Notes under the pieces: generated by a model
What the model saw: the letters and a program-made list of their open reading frames with translations, nothing else
Database searches by the model: none
Told to the model about the DNA's origin: nothing
Made by a program: the position numbers and the translations under genes
Shown here: positions 8,647 through 18,483 of the stretch, piece after piece
Layout: the number at the start of each line of letters is the position of its first letter
Position numbering within the stretch: position 1 is the first letter of the stretch
Assembly: GCA_017475405.1 (NCBI GenBank)
Contig: JAFVFN010000020.1
Span: 52,149 to 116,148, forward strand
Direction: 5' to 3'
From: Elusimicrobiaceae bacterium
Lineage (GTDB): Bacteria > Elusimicrobiota > Elusimicrobia > Elusimicrobiales > Elusimicrobiaceae
Length of the DNA: 64,000 nt

Positions 8647-9531
8647 ATGAAAGGTATTATTTTAGCAGGCGGTACCGGCAGTCGGTTATATCCGGCTACT
8701 CTGGCAGTTTCCAAGCAGCTTATCCCCGTGTATGATAAACCTATGGTGTATTATCCTCTTTCCGTACTCATGCTGGCCGGTATTCGGGAAGTACTCATTA
8801 TCTCTACTCCCAAAGATTTACCTGCTTATAAACACTTGTTAGGCGACGGGTCTGCCTACGGTATGCAGTTCTCTTACGTAGAACAACCCAAGCCCGAAGG
8901 ATTGGCACAGGCATTCATTTTGGGGGCCGATTTTATCGGACAGGACAGTGTAAGCCTGATTTTGGGAGATAATATTTTTTACGGACGTGATTTAAAGACG
9001 CTGGTACAACACGCGGCTGCCCAAAAACAGGGCGCCACGGTATTCGGATACCATGTAAAAAACCCCAAAGCCTACGGAGTGGTGGAAATTGACGCCAACA
9101 AAAAAGCGATTTCCATTGAAGAAAAACCGCAAAACCCCAAGTCCAACTGGGCTGTTACGGGACTGTATTTTTACGATAACCAGGTAGTGGAAGTAGCCAA
9201 GCACATCAAACCCTCTGCGCGCGGTGAACTGGAAATCACGGCCGTGAATGACTGGTATTTACAGCAGGGAGAACTGTCCGTAGAACTCATGGGTCGCGGG
9301 ATGGCGTGGCTCGATACGGGAACCCATTCGGATCTGATAAAAGCTTCCATGTTTATTGAAGCGTTGGAAAACCGGCAGGGACTTAAGATTGCCTGTCTGG
9401 AAGCCATCGCTTTTAAAAACGGATGGATCAGCGAAGAACAGCTTTTGGCGCGTGCCGCGCAGCTTAAGAACACGGAATACGGACAATATTTAGCCAATAT
9501 CCCCGAGGACAAGAAAAATGGATTTTTTTAA
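8647..9531 (+). CDS. rmlA: Glucose-1-phosphate thymidylyltransferase
   Basis: The 294-residue enzyme carries out the first step of dTDP-L-rhamnose synthesis, joining glucose-1-phosphate and dTTP. Visible motifs are the nucleotide-binding [18 protein letters not shown] at residue 8, GDNIFYG, the EEKP motif, and WLDTGTH near residue 220, which together are specific for RmlA rather than other sugar nucleotidyltransferases. The length matches the family. It is the first gene of an operon with rmlC, rmlD and rmlB, overlapping rmlC by 14 nt. It has a good ribosome site 8 nt upstream. Composition is core-like, in contrast to the genes after 11890. Confidence 0.97.
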   Translation: MKGIILAGGTGSRLYPATLAVSKQLIPVYDKPMVYYPLSVLMLAGIREVLIISTPKDLPAYKHLLGDGSAYGMQFSYVEQPKPEGLAQAFILGADFIGQDSVSLILGDNIFYGRDLKTLVQHAAAQKQGATVFGYHVKNPKAYGVVEIDANKKAISIEEKPQNPKSNWAVTGLYFYDNQVVEVAKHIKPSARGELEITAVNDWYLQQGELSVELMGRGMAWLDTGTHSDLIKASMFIEALENRQGLKIACLEAIAFKNGWISEEQLLARAAQLKNTEYGQYLANIPEDKKNGFF

Positions 9532-10072
9532 ACCTGCTATTGAGGGACTGGTCGTGTGTACTCCTACGGTATTTAAAGATAACCGGGGGTATTTCTACGA
9601 ATCTTATAATAAAAATACACTCGCTGCCGGAGGGATTATGGTGGAGTTTGTGCAGGATAACGAAAGCTTTTCTACGCAGAACACGCTTCGCGGACTGCAT
9701 TTTCAAAAACCGCCGTTTGCCCAGTCCAAATTGGTGCGCGTTCTGGAAGGTGCTGTATGGGACGTGGCTGTTGATTTACGCAAGGGCAGTCCGACATTCG
9801 GCAAATGGTACGGGGTGGAACTCTCCGAAGAAAACAAAAAACAGTTTTTTATCCCGCGCGGGTTTGCTCACGGGTTTTCGGTGCTTACTCCTACGGCAAA
9901 ATTTGCCTATAAATGCGATAATTTTTATAATAAGACCAGCGAGGGGGCCGTGTTATTTAATGACCCCGACTTAAACATTGACTGGAAAATAGATCTTTCC
10001 CAAGCTGTTTTGTCCGAGAAAGACCTCAAAAATCCAGCTTTTGCCGCTTACAGGGAGCAGCCATGTTTTTAA
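9518..10072 (+). CDS. rmlC: dTDP-4-dehydrorhamnose 3,5-epimerase
   Basis: The 184-residue cupin-type epimerase is recognised by [21 protein letters not shown] (the catalytic His block) and [13 protein letters not shown]. It converts dTDP-4-keto-6-deoxyglucose to the L-lyxo epimer, the third step towards dTDP-L-rhamnose. The reading frame overlaps rmlA by 14 nt and rmlD by 10 nt, so translation of the four genes is likely coupled. The start ATG follows the A-rich end of rmlA (GAGGACAAGAAAA). Confidence 0.97.
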   Translation: MDFFKPAIEGLVVCTPTVFKDNRGYFYESYNKNTLAAGGIMVEFVQDNESFSTQNTLRGLHFQKPPFAQSKLVRVLEGAVWDVAVDLRKGSPTFGKWYGVELSEENKKQFFIPRGFAHGFSVLTPTAKFAYKCDNFYNKTSEGAVLFNDPDLNIDWKIDLSQAVLSEKDLKNPAFAAYREQPCF

Positions 10073-10905
10073 TTACCGGTGCCAACGGGCAGTTAGGTAC
10101 ATGTTTACAGGATATTTTGCCGGCCGAGCAGCTCGTCCTTACGGATGTGAACGAGCTGGATATTACCGATGAAAAAGCGGTGCTTAACTTTGGGAACAAA
10201 TACCCACTAAGCGCGATTATTAACTGTGCGGCGTATACCAACGTAGACAAAGCTGAAAGCGAACCTGAACTGGCCCGTAAAATTAACGCATTGGGGCCTG
10301 CCAATTTGGCCAAGCTGGCTGCTTTAAAAGATGTCCCTATGGTGCATATTTCCACGGACTATGTGTTTGACGGAACGGCCCATACTCCTATCCCGGAAAC
10401 TGCTCCGGTAAACCCCTTGGGTGTATACGGGAAAACCAAACGGGAGGGGGAAGAATCCGTCCTCCAATATGCCAAAACAGCGGTTATTTTACGCACGGCT
10501 TGGCTCTACAGCCCGTATGGTAAGAATTTTGTCAAAACAATGCTCAAACTGGGGTTGGAACATTCCGAACTGAAAGTTGTGGCAGATCAATTCGGTACAC
10601 CTACCTATGGTCCGCACTTGGCGCGTGCCATCGTGGATATCCTGCCGCAGATTAAACCCGGCACTAAAGAGATTTACCACTTTACCGATGAAGGAACGGC
10701 TACCTGGTATGACCTGGCCTATTATACACTTAAATGCACTAAGTCGGCCTGTAACGTGCTGCCCATCCATACGGCTGATTACCCGACACCGGCTCAGCGT
10801 CCGGCTTTTAGTGTACTGGATAAAACCAAATTTAAAACAATATTTGCTAAGTCCCTGCCGCACTGGACACAAGGAGTAGAAGCATGTCTCAAGAAACTAT
10901 CTTAA
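10063..10905 (+). CDS. rmlD: dTDP-4-dehydrorhamnose reductase
   Basis: SDR-family reductase of 280 residues that makes dTDP-L-rhamnose in the last step. The N-terminal GANGQLGTCL is the NAD(P)H glycine motif; STDYVFDG and the YGKTKREGE catalytic Tyr-Lys motif follow. GCACTGG-type insertions are absent and the length is that of the family. It overlaps rmlC by 10 nt and rmlB by 22 nt. Gene order A-C-D-B differs from the classic rmlBDAC but contains the full pathway. Confidence 0.97.
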   Translation: MFLITGANGQLGTCLQDILPAEQLVLTDVNELDITDEKAVLNFGNKYPLSAIINCAAYTNVDKAESEPELARKINALGPANLAKLAALKDVPMVHISTDYVFDGTAHTPIPETAPVNPLGVYGKTKREGEESVLQYAKTAVILRTAWLYSPYGKNFVKTMLKLGLEHSELKVVADQFGTPTYGPHLARAIVDILPQIKPGTKEIYHFTDEGTATWYDLAYYTLKCTKSACNVLPIHTADYPTPAQRPAFSVLDKTKFKTIFAKSLPHWTQGVEACLKKLS

Positions 10906-11894
10906 TTACCGGCGGAGCAGGGTTTATCGGCTCCAACTTTGTGCCGTATTTTTTGGAAACGTTCCCGCAGTATAACGTGTTGAACCTGGACAAACTGACC
11001 TATGCGGGTAATTTGGATAACCTCAAAGAATGCGAACACAACCCACGCTACACGTTTGTGCAGGGGGATATTTGTGACACGCAGCTGGTCAAAAAACTGT
11101 TTGAAGAACATGATATTCGCGGGGTCATCCATTTTGCCGCCGAATCGCATGTAGATAATTCCATTAAAGGACCGCTGCCATTTATTAAGACTAATATAGA
11201 GGGGACCTTTACGCTGTTGGAAGCGGCCCGCCAGTACTGGATGAGCGCGCCCGGTCAGGTAAAACCCGGCTATGAAAACTGCCGGTTCCATCATATTTCC
11301 ACAGATGAGGTCTACGGTACCCTGGGTGAAACCGGCCTTTTTACCGAAACCACTCCCTATGCGCCCAATAGTCCGTATTCTTCAAGTAAGGCCTCCAGTG
11401 ATTTACTGGTACGCGCTTACCATCATACCTATGGCCTGAATGTAACGACCAGTAACTGTTCCAATAACTACGGTCCTAAACAGCATAGTGAAAAACTTAT
11501 CCCGACTATTATCCGTAAATGTCTGGCGGGGGAACCCATTCCGATCTACGGAGACGGTAAAAATGTGCGTGACTGGTTGTATGTATTAGATCATTGCAAG
11601 GGTATTGCCCTGATATGGCAAAAGGGTAAGGCCGGGGAGACCTACAATATCGGCGGACGCAACGAGCGTACTAATTTACAGATCGTAGATACGATTTGCC
11701 GGTTGTTGGATACATTAAAACCTGCAGCTAATGGTAAGAGCTATAAGGAACTTATTACGTTTGTCAAAGACCGTGCGGGACACGATCGCCGTTATGCCAT
11801 TGACGCTACCAAGCTGGAAACACAGCTTGGTTGGAAAGCCGATGAGAACTTTGAAACCGGTATTAAGAAAACAGTTGAGTGGTATTTCAAATGA
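10884..11894 (+). CDS. rmlB: dTDP-glucose 4,6-dehydratase
   Basis: The 336-residue extended SDR has TGGAGFIGSNF at the N-terminus, HFAAESHVDNSI (the RmlB-specific AAESHVD block), STDEVYG and the YSSSKASSD catalytic motif. It oxidises and dehydrates dTDP-glucose to dTDP-4-keto-6-deoxyglucose, step two of the rhamnose pathway. The start lies within rmlD. Its stop TGA overlaps the next ATG as ATGA, and directly after it base composition drops to strongly AT-rich, marking the edge between the conserved rhamnose genes and a variable glycan block. Confidence 0.97.
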   Translation: MSQETILITGGAGFIGSNFVPYFLETFPQYNVLNLDKLTYAGNLDNLKECEHNPRYTFVQGDICDTQLVKKLFEEHDIRGVIHFAAESHVDNSIKGPLPFIKTNIEGTFTLLEAARQYWMSAPGQVKPGYENCRFHHISTDEVYGTLGETGLFTETTPYAPNSPYSSSKASSDLLVRAYHHTYGLNVTTSNCSNNYGPKQHSEKLIPTIIRKCLAGEPIPIYGDGKNVRDWLYVLDHCKGIALIWQKGKAGETYNIGGRNERTNLQIVDTICRLLDTLKPAANGKSYKELITFVKDRAGHDRRYAIDATKLETQLGWKADENFETGIKKTVEWYFK

Positions 11895-13153
11895 AACTTA
11901 AATTTTTGCATACTAAATTTATAAATTCCAAATTTAAAGTGTATTTTTTTGGAATACATATTTTTTCATATAAACCACGGGTCCTTTCTCTGCGCAAGTA
12001 TGTTAAGTGGTTACGGGAATACAAAACAGATCGTAGTAAATTTATGCCTTTTGCCAAATCCTCCTTTGTGCGTCAAAAGGGAGATCCGAAGGTCTTTGCT
12101 TTTTATTTACCACAATTTTATCCAATCCCTGAAAATAATAATGTGCATGGGAAAGGTTTTACTGAATGGACTAATGTGGCCTCTTGTATGCCACAATTTA
12201 TTGGTCACGAACAGCCGAAAGTGCCCTACGATGTTGGTTTTTATAACTTATTACTGCCGGGAATTATGGAACGGCAAGTAGAAATTGCAAAAACATATGG
12301 TGTATATGGTTTTTGCTTTTACTGGTACTGGTTTTCAGGAAAGAAACTGCTAGAAAAGCCACTGGAATATTTTTTACATTCATCAATTGATTTTAAATTT
12401 CACTTCTGTTGGGCTAATGAAAACTGGTCACATTTATGGGATGGCGGCAATAAAGAGATAATTTTAAAACAAGAACTGCATGAAAATGATGCGGATAAGT
12501 TTTTTTCTGACATTTTACCCTATATTAAAGATCCTCGTTACGAAAAAATTGGCAATAAACCATTATTAATTATTTATCGACCTAAATTATTTAATAAAAC
12601 GGTATTTAGTCACTTTATCCACTCTTTGCAATCGCTATCAAGACAGGCCGGATTTGATGGATTATTTATTATGACGACAAATGCTTTTGGTGGATGTATC
12701 CCGGCAGAATATTATTGTGACGGTTTAGTAGAATTTCCGCCTCATGGATTGCCCTATATAGATAAACCAAAAAATTTCATTAACCCTGAAGTTCCCGTGC
12801 ATGTATCTAGCTTATCTGATTTTATCTCAAACAAGGAATATATCTATAAAACTGATTTTCCTGTTTTTAAAACATGTTTCCCGAGTTGGGATAATACTCC
12901 CCGAAAATTATATTCAGATGCCCGTGTATGGCAACTAACTTCTGAAGAATATCAATCATGGTTATCGGGTATTTTACAATGGACCAAAAACACATATCCT
13001 ACCGATTTGAGATACGCTTATATTAATGCTTGGAACGAGTGGGCTGAAGGAGCCATTTTAGAGCCAACGGTGTATCATGGATATCAAAATCTATCTATCC
13101 TCAAACGATGTCTTGAGCAACTTCGTTCTAGTCAATCATTATCTAAGGAATAA
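11891..13153 (+). CDS. WbsX-type glycosyltransferase / GH99-like domain protein
   Basis: The protein of about 420 residues contains the WbsX signature (PF14307): VFAFYLPQFYPIPENN, GFTEWTNVA, FCFYWYWFSG, FCWANENWSHLWDGG, and a C-terminal AYINAWNEWAEGAILEP. Such proteins occur in O-antigen and capsule loci and are annotated as glycosyltransferases with a glycoside hydrolase 99-like fold; the true activity is poorly defined. A GTG at 11879 is in frame, but the ATG at 11891 overlapping the rmlB stop (ATGA) is preferred. The gene is strongly AT-rich. Confidence 0.88.
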   Translation: MKLKFLHTKFINSKFKVYFFGIHIFSYKPRVLSLRKYVKWLREYKTDRSKFMPFAKSSFVRQKGDPKVFAFYLPQFYPIPENNNVHGKGFTEWTNVASCMPQFIGHEQPKVPYDVGFYNLLLPGIMERQVEIAKTYGVYGFCFYWYWFSGKKLLEKPLEYFLHSSIDFKFHFCWANENWSHLWDGGNKEIILKQELHENDADKFFSDILPYIKDPRYEKIGNKPLLIIYRPKLFNKTVFSHFIHSLQSLSRQAGFDGLFIMTTNAFGGCIPAEYYCDGLVEFPPHGLPYIDKPKNFINPEVPVHVSSLSDFISNKEYIYKTDFPVFKTCFPSWDNTPRKLYSDARVWQLTSEEYQSWLSGILQWTKNTYPTDLRYAYINAWNEWAEGAILEPTVYHGYQNLSILKRCLEQLRSSQSLSKE

Positions 13154-13167
13154 TATTTAACCGCCAT

Positions 13168-13863
13168 ATGCGAAAAAAATGTATATTTAAAAAAGTAAAT
13201 GATGGTCGAACAAAAAAATATTATTTATTTGGTTTGCTAGTATTTTGCAAGAAAACAAAATCTATACCGACTTTTCAAGAACTTTGGCGCTCTCGTAACC
13301 AGCATAATGAAACACAGCTCTTAAAAGAAGTTAATATGACGAAAATTTCTGTCGGTAATGGCACTTATGGAGGACTCGACGTTGAATGTTATTCTAAATC
13401 AGCTCATTTATGGATAGGAAATTACTGCTGTATTGGACCCAATGTGCATTTTATTTTAGCAAGCGAACATCCTTATAAGGGTTTCTCTTGCTATCCATTT
13501 AAAGTTAAGTTTGGTCTACAGGCATTTGAAGCCACAAGTAAAGGAGATATTATTCTGGAGGACGATGTTTGGGTTGGATTAGGTTCTATTATATGTTCAG
13601 GAGTCCATATTGGTCAAGGAGCAATTATTGCAGCAGGCAGCGTGGTTGTAAAAGATGTTGAACCATATTCTATTGTTGGAGGTAATCCTGCTAAATTTAT
13701 AAAATACCGTTTTAAGAAAGATATACGAGATAAAATGCTTAAAGTTGATTTCAAGAAATTAAATCAACAACGTGTTATAGATCACATAGATCTGGCATAT
13801 ACTCCTCTAACTTCTAAAAATGTTAAATATATTATATCCACAATTATGGGAGATAAAATATGA
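13168..13863 (+). CDS. CatB-like hexapeptide-repeat O-acetyltransferase
   Basis: The 231-residue protein has left-handed beta-helix hexapeptide repeats: WIGNYCCIGPNVHF, the substrate-loop histidine in ASEHPY, then DIILEDDVWVGLGSIICSGVHIGQGAIIAAGSVVVKDV and the closing GGNPAKFIKYRF. This is the xenobiotic/CatB-type acyltransferase family, which in polysaccharide loci acetylates a sugar hydroxyl using acetyl-CoA. The ATG overlap with rfbF (4 nt) indicates operon membership. Acceptor sugar unknown. AT-rich, like its neighbours. Confidence 0.88.
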   Translation: MRKKCIFKKVNDGRTKKYYLFGLLVFCKKTKSIPTFQELWRSRNQHNETQLLKEVNMTKISVGNGTYGGLDVECYSKSAHLWIGNYCCIGPNVHFILASEHPYKGFSCYPFKVKFGLQAFEATSKGDIILEDDVWVGLGSIICSGVHIGQGAIIAAGSVVVKDVEPYSIVGGNPAKFIKYRFKKDIRDKMLKVDFKKLNQQRVIDHIDLAYTPLTSKNVKYIISTIMGDKI

Positions 13864-14642
13864 AAGTTCTGTTATTAGCAGGTGGATTAGGATCGCGCTT
13901 AGGTGAAGAGACAATTTTGAAGCCAAAACCAATGGTAGAAATTGGTGGTTATCCCATTCTCTGGCATATCATGAAAATTTATTCTTATCATGGGTTTAAT
14001 GATTTTGTGATTCTAACAGGTTATAAATCCCATATCATTAAAGATTATTTTGTAAATTATTATCAACGATATTCCGATTTGACTGTTGATATGCGTACCA
14101 ATACTGTGTCAATTCATCAAACTCGTCAAGAGCCGTGGAAAGTAACATTGCTTTATACAGGAAAAGATACCTTGACGGCAGGACGTATTCAACGTGCTCA
14201 AGAGTTTATAGGAAACGAAGCTTTTATGCTCACATATGGCGATGGCGTTGCGGATATTGATATTCCTGCTCTGCTAAAGGCACATAAACAATCTGGTAAA
14301 TTATGCACAATTACAGCATACCAACCGGAAGGAAAATATGGAGCATTATCGATTGATGAAAATGGTACGATTTCTAATTTTTCAGAAAAACCAAAAAATG
14401 GGGGGGCTTGGATAAATGCGGGTTTTATGATTTGCGAACCTGCTATATTTAATTATTTTCCTAAAGATGCCGATCAGATAATGTTTGAGTGTGAACCATT
14501 GTTTAACCTATCTAAACACGGACAATTACATGCATATAAACATACAGGATTTTGGCATCCAATGGATATGCTTAAAGATAAAAATGACCTAAATGCCATG
14601 TGGAATCAAAGACGGGCTCCCTGGAAAATATGGGAGGGCTAA
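13860..14642 (+). CDS. rfbF: Glucose-1-phosphate cytidylyltransferase
   Basis: The 260-residue nucleotidyltransferase begins KVLLLAGGLGSRLGEET and continues KPKPMVEIGGYPILWHIMKIYS, the pattern specific to RfbF rather than RmlA or GalU. TYGDGVADIDI holds the metal-binding aspartates. It forms CDP-glucose from CTP and glucose-1-phosphate. Overlaps the acetyltransferase by 4 nt and is followed 5 nt later by rfbG, whose product uses CDP-glucose, so the pair defines a CDP-6-deoxyhexose branch alongside the dTDP-rhamnose branch. Confidence 0.96.
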   Translation: MKVLLLAGGLGSRLGEETILKPKPMVEIGGYPILWHIMKIYSYHGFNDFVILTGYKSHIIKDYFVNYYQRYSDLTVDMRTNTVSIHQTRQEPWKVTLLYTGKDTLTAGRIQRAQEFIGNEAFMLTYGDGVADIDIPALLKAHKQSGKLCTITAYQPEGKYGALSIDENGTISNFSEKPKNGGAWINAGFMICEPAIFNYFPKDADQIMFECEPLFNLSKHGQLHAYKHTGFWHPMDMLKDKNDLNAMWNQRRAPWKIWEG

Positions 14643-14647
14643 ATATT

Positions 14648-15742
14648 ATGCCTTTTAATAATATCTATAATGGAAAAACAGTTCTTATTACAGGCCATGC
14701 AGGATTTAAAGGCAGTTGGCTGTCATTTTGGTTAACATTCTTGGGAGCTAAAGTTGTTGGCTATTCTCTTTTACCAAACACAAATCCGCGATTATATGAA
14801 GTACTTAAATTAGATCAATTGCTTGAGGATAATTGTATCGCAGATATTTGTAATACAAGAATACTGGACGCATTTTTTGCTAAACATAACCCCGATATTG
14901 TTTTTCATTTGGCAGCACAACCACTAGTACTCTATTCTTATTCAGAACCAATACGGACTTATTATACAAATGTTTTGGGAACGCTTTATGTATTAGAGGC
15001 TGCTCGCAAGACAGCATCCGTCAAAGCGTTCGTAAATATTACAACTGATAAATGTTACGAAAACAAAGAAAAAAAAGAAGGATATAAGGAAGATGAACCT
15101 TTCGGCGGATATGATATGTATTCCTCATCTAAAGGATGTGTGGAAATTTTATCTTCTTCATATCGTCGTTCCTTTCTAACTGGTGGCAAACCTTTTGCAT
15201 TAGCTACTGCTCGCGCCGGAAATGTAATCGGGGGGGGGGATTGGTCGAAGGACCGTTTAATTCCGGATTGCATTCGCGCCTTTCAAGCCGATAAGCCAGT
15301 GAAAATACGCAACCCACAGGCTACACGTCCTTGGCAACATGTATTGGAACCATTAGCTGGCTATTTACGACTGGGGCAAAAGTTATTAGAGGAGGGAGCA
15401 TCCTATGCGGATGGTTTTAATTTTGGACCTGAAATGAATAAAACTATTTCTGTCGCTGAAGTGGCTCAACAAATTGCTGAAATATGGGGTTCTGGTAAAG
15501 TATTCGTTGGTAAAGAAAGAGGATTGCATGAGGCGAATTTGTTGCAATTGAATATAGAAAAATCGAAAAAATTATTAGATATAAGCCCTGTATATACTGC
15601 ACGGCAAGCGATTCTTAAAACAGTTCAATGGTATAAAGAATTTTATGTGGGACATATCAATATGTCGACTTATACTGCTCAGCAGATTGAGGAATTTGTT
15701 GCTATGGCCAAGACCAATACTTTACCTTGGAGTATGAAATAA
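14648..15742 (+). CDS. rfbG: CDP-glucose 4,6-dehydratase
   Basis: Extended SDR of 364 residues: GKTVLITGHAGFKGSWLSFW (the HAGFKGSWL form is typical of RfbG), HLAAQPLVLYSYSEP, NITTDKCYEN and the catalytic YSSSKGCVE. It converts CDP-glucose to CDP-4-keto-6-deoxyglucose. An in-frame GTG exists at 14600, but ATG 14648 is chosen because GGGAGGG lies just upstream and the protein then begins close to the Rossmann strand. A run of nine G residues near 15231-15239 lies within the codons for a GGGD motif. No rfbH-type 3-dehydrase is present in the window. Confidence 0.95.
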   Translation: MPFNNIYNGKTVLITGHAGFKGSWLSFWLTFLGAKVVGYSLLPNTNPRLYEVLKLDQLLEDNCIADICNTRILDAFFAKHNPDIVFHLAAQPLVLYSYSEPIRTYYTNVLGTLYVLEAARKTASVKAFVNITTDKCYENKEKKEGYKEDEPFGGYDMYSSSKGCVEILSSSYRRSFLTGGKPFALATARAGNVIGGGDWSKDRLIPDCIRAFQADKPVKIRNPQATRPWQHVLEPLAGYLRLGQKLLEEGASYADGFNFGPEMNKTISVAEVAQQIAEIWGSGKVFVGKERGLHEANLLQLNIEKSKKLLDISPVYTARQAILKTVQWYKEFYVGHINMSTYTAQQIEEFVAMAKTNTLPWSMK

Positions 15743-15744
15743 TT

Positions 15745-16803
15745 ATGTTCCCTTCTATAACGCTATTAGATTGTACTCTTCGAGATGGTGGACTAGGTTT
15801 ATTAGATGCCTATCAAAAAGGCTATGATACTGTTTCTTTTGATTCATCTGATAGATCTGCACTTATTCAGCACTTGTCTCAAGCGCGCATCAATATAATA
15901 GAACTAGGATCCATAGACCCAGATCTTCATAATCATACACAATTTGCAGTTTATCCAACACTTGAGTCCTTATCCAAAACAATTCCTAATCTGCATCCTG
16001 AGCATGTTTGTTATGCTGCCTTATATCGAGGTCCTGATACGCCTCTTTCTCAAATTCCGCCATTCACTTCTCAACTATGTGAATTTATACGTGTAATTAT
16101 TCGATATTCAGAATTGCAAAAATCTTTAGATTTTTGTGCCGCATTAGCAGAAAAGGGTTATAAAGTTTGCATTCAACCAATGTTAACTATGCGTTATTTG
16201 CCACAGGAAATTGAACAGATTATTATCGCTGCAAATGAAATGAACGCCTATGCCTTATATTTTGTTGATAGTTACGGATATATGCTTCCTGTTGATATTG
16301 ATAACTTATTTAATCAGTATAACGCAACACTCAATTCGAAAATTAAAATTGGGTTTCATGCACACAATAATATGAGTCTGGCATTTTCCAATACTCTACA
16401 TTTTCTAGAGTATGCTAATACCTACTCCCGGGATGTTATCATTGATTCTTGCTTAACTGGATTAGGACAAGGAGCTGGAAATCTTCAAACAGAAATTATC
16501 TCTTATTTCTTAAACCAACAAAAACATACTCATTATAATTATACTTCGGTGCTGGATGGATGTGAGATTATTGATAAATTATATCAAGGTAATTCAGGAG
16601 GATACAACGTAACACATTTATTGCCTGCCCTACATAAAACAGCTTATAAGTATGCAACAGAATTAAGGAAAAGACACCGTCTGTCATTTGCCCAAATAAA
16701 CGATATATTATCTTCCATGTCACCAATCCTTCGACATAGATATACGGACGAAAATCTTGATTCTCTGATCAAACAATATAAACAAATAAAAAAGATATGC
16801 TAG
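15745..16803 (+). CDS. DRE-TIM (HMGL/4-hydroxy-2-oxovalerate aldolase-like) metallolyase in a glycan locus
   Basis: The 352-residue protein has the DRE-TIM barrel signature: TLLDCTLRDGGLG at the N-terminus (metal-binding Asp and catalytic Arg), IGFHAHNNMSLAFSNTL (metal-binding HxH) and DSCLTGLGQGAGNLQTE. It belongs with the 4-hydroxy-2-oxovalerate aldolase-like branch rather than isopropylmalate synthase. Enzymes of this fold make or break carbon bonds next to a keto acid with a divalent metal. It lies 2 nt after rfbG and overlaps the ThDP enzyme gene, so a joint role in building an unusual sugar or acyl substituent is likely. Substrate unknown. A TTG at 15727 is in frame, but ATG 15745 is preferred. 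Confidence 0.85.
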   Translation: MFPSITLLDCTLRDGGLGLLDAYQKGYDTVSFDSSDRSALIQHLSQARINIIELGSIDPDLHNHTQFAVYPTLESLSKTIPNLHPEHVCYAALYRGPDTPLSQIPPFTSQLCEFIRVIIRYSELQKSLDFCAALAEKGYKVCIQPMLTMRYLPQEIEQIIIAANEMNAYALYFVDSYGYMLPVDIDNLFNQYNATLNSKIKIGFHAHNNMSLAFSNTLHFLEYANTYSRDVIIDSCLTGLGQGAGNLQTEIISYFLNQQKHTHYNYTSVLDGCEIIDKLYQGNSGGYNVTHLLPALHKTAYKYATELRKRHRLSFAQINDILSSMSPILRHRYTDENLDSLIKQYKQIKKIC

Positions 16804-18473
16804 TTGCCGACTATTTAGTGAATGTCTTAGAGAATTACAAGGTTACGGATGCTTTTGGTATCCCTGGGGGAGTTATTTTAGATTTTTTATATGCATTGTC
16901 CCGACATCCCACTATTACACCCCATTTAACTTTTCATGAACAAACAGCTGGTTTTGCAGCACTCGGATACGGGCAAGTTACTGGTAGGCTCGGTCTTGCA
17001 TACGCTACCAGAGGACCAGGAATTTTAAATTTAATAACTCCTATTGTAGATGCATATTGTGATTCCATACCAGCTTTATTTATTACGGCTCACGCTACTC
17101 CATATTCGACTTCTCCTCTACGCGTACAAACGGACCAAGAATTAGATATTATTTCTGCTGTATCAGGTTTTACTAAATATGCAAATCGTATTGAGAACGT
17201 AAATGACTTACCGCATATTATTGATACTGCTTGCCGAGCGGCCACAACAGGAAGACCTGGCCCGGTATTATTGGATTTTTATAGTGCCTTATGGAAGAAA
17301 GATGTTTCTTTCAAATTGCCCACTATTCCTTATGAATCACAGTCCGAGTTATCTTCCATGCTTCAGGAATTAGAAGCATCATTATCAGCCGCAAAACGGC
17401 CGGTATTGTTAATAGGGGATGGAGCACGCAGTATGGTAGCTCAGGAACAATTAAAAAATTTAAGTAAGATTATGCCAATTCCCATACTTTCAAGCAGATT
17501 TGCATCTGATTTAGTTGCAAATAATTCTTTATATTATGGATACATAGGGAGTCATGGTTGCCGATTTGCGAATTTTATTCTTTCAAAAGCAGATTTAATC
17601 ATAGCAATAGGGAATCGAATTAATATCTCTCCGATGTCTGATAGCTTTAAGTCTATTTTTCAATCAAAAAAGATAATTCGTTTTGACATAGATTGTGCAG
17701 AGCTTCAACGTCAACTTCCCAATGTAAAATCCTTTCAGGGAAATGCTAAGGAGGTATTATCGTTATTGCTTAAAAATCCATTAAAATTTAAAGGTTTATC
17801 TTCATGGATATCGATATGTAATCAGATAAAGCAAGAACTTTGGTACAAAGATACCGAATTTCCTGTTAATACTATAGCTTTTCTTCTTGAGCATATTCCG
17901 CAAGATGCAATTCTGACGAGTGATGTGGGGAATAATGAATTTTGGTTGGCACGTGCGTATATTCAGGCAAAAATTGGGAACCGAATATTATATTCTAAAT
18001 CACTAGGTGCTTTAGGAAGCTCCATCGGAAAAGCGATTGGCAGTTATTACGCTACCAAAAAGCCAGTCTATTGCTTTACCGGTGATCAGGGCATGCAGTT
18101 TAATATACAAGACTTACAGTTTATTGCCATGAATAATTTACCAATTACTATTGTCATATTATCAAATGATTCATCTGGAATGATTCTAGATAGAGAAGTT
18201 AGGAAAGGATATAGTCCCTTACATGTAGATAAGAGTAGTGGTTATGGACATCCATCTTTTCGCAAAATTGCGGATGCGTATCAAATTCACTATATGCGCA
18301 TTACCAAGAATTTATCGAATGTTAAATTCCCATCGCCATTACAACCAAATATAATAGAGATTTCCATAGACCCACATATAGAGTTAATACCTTATTTACC
18401 GAAAGGATATCCATACCAAAAATTATATCCAGAAATTTCAATGGAATTATATAATATCCTCAATACATTATAA
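16797..18473 (+). CDS. Thiamine diphosphate-dependent enzyme (acetolactate synthase-like) in a glycan locus
   Basis: The 558-residue protein has the three-domain layout of ThDP decarboxylases and synthases. The activating glutamate lies in FHEQTAGFAALGYG (E48). A central domain includes PVLLIGDGARSM, and the ThDP/Mg motif runs from FTGDQGMQF to ILSNDSSGMIL (GDQ...ND). It is similar in layout to IlvB but sits in a polysaccharide operon with no ilvN. In characterised systems such as YerE of the yersiniose pathway, a protein of this kind adds a two-carbon unit from pyruvate to a CDP-4-keto sugar. Given rfbF and rfbG next door, a similar role is the leading inference. Overlaps the aldolase-like gene by 7 nt. 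Confidence 0.85.
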   Translation: MLVADYLVNVLENYKVTDAFGIPGGVILDFLYALSRHPTITPHLTFHEQTAGFAALGYGQVTGRLGLAYATRGPGILNLITPIVDAYCDSIPALFITAHATPYSTSPLRVQTDQELDIISAVSGFTKYANRIENVNDLPHIIDTACRAATTGRPGPVLLDFYSALWKKDVSFKLPTIPYESQSELSSMLQELEASLSAAKRPVLLIGDGARSMVAQEQLKNLSKIMPIPILSSRFASDLVANNSLYYGYIGSHGCRFANFILSKADLIIAIGNRINISPMSDSFKSIFQSKKIIRFDIDCAELQRQLPNVKSFQGNAKEVLSLLLKNPLKFKGLSSWISICNQIKQELWYKDTEFPVNTIAFLLEHIPQDAILTSDVGNNEFWLARAYIQAKIGNRILYSKSLGALGSSIGKAIGSYYATKKPVYCFTGDQGMQFNIQDLQFIAMNNLPITIVILSNDSSGMILDREVRKGYSPLHVDKSSGYGHPSFRKIADAYQIHYMRITKNLSNVKFPSPLQPNIIEISIDPHIELIPYLPKGYPYQKLYPEISMELYNILNTL

Positions 18474-18483
18474 GGAGCAAGAT

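Noticed and set aside
15231..15239. Run of nine G as phase-variation tract in rfbG
   Set aside because: The frame is intact and the run encodes the conserved glycines of the RfbG fold; only read data could show variation.
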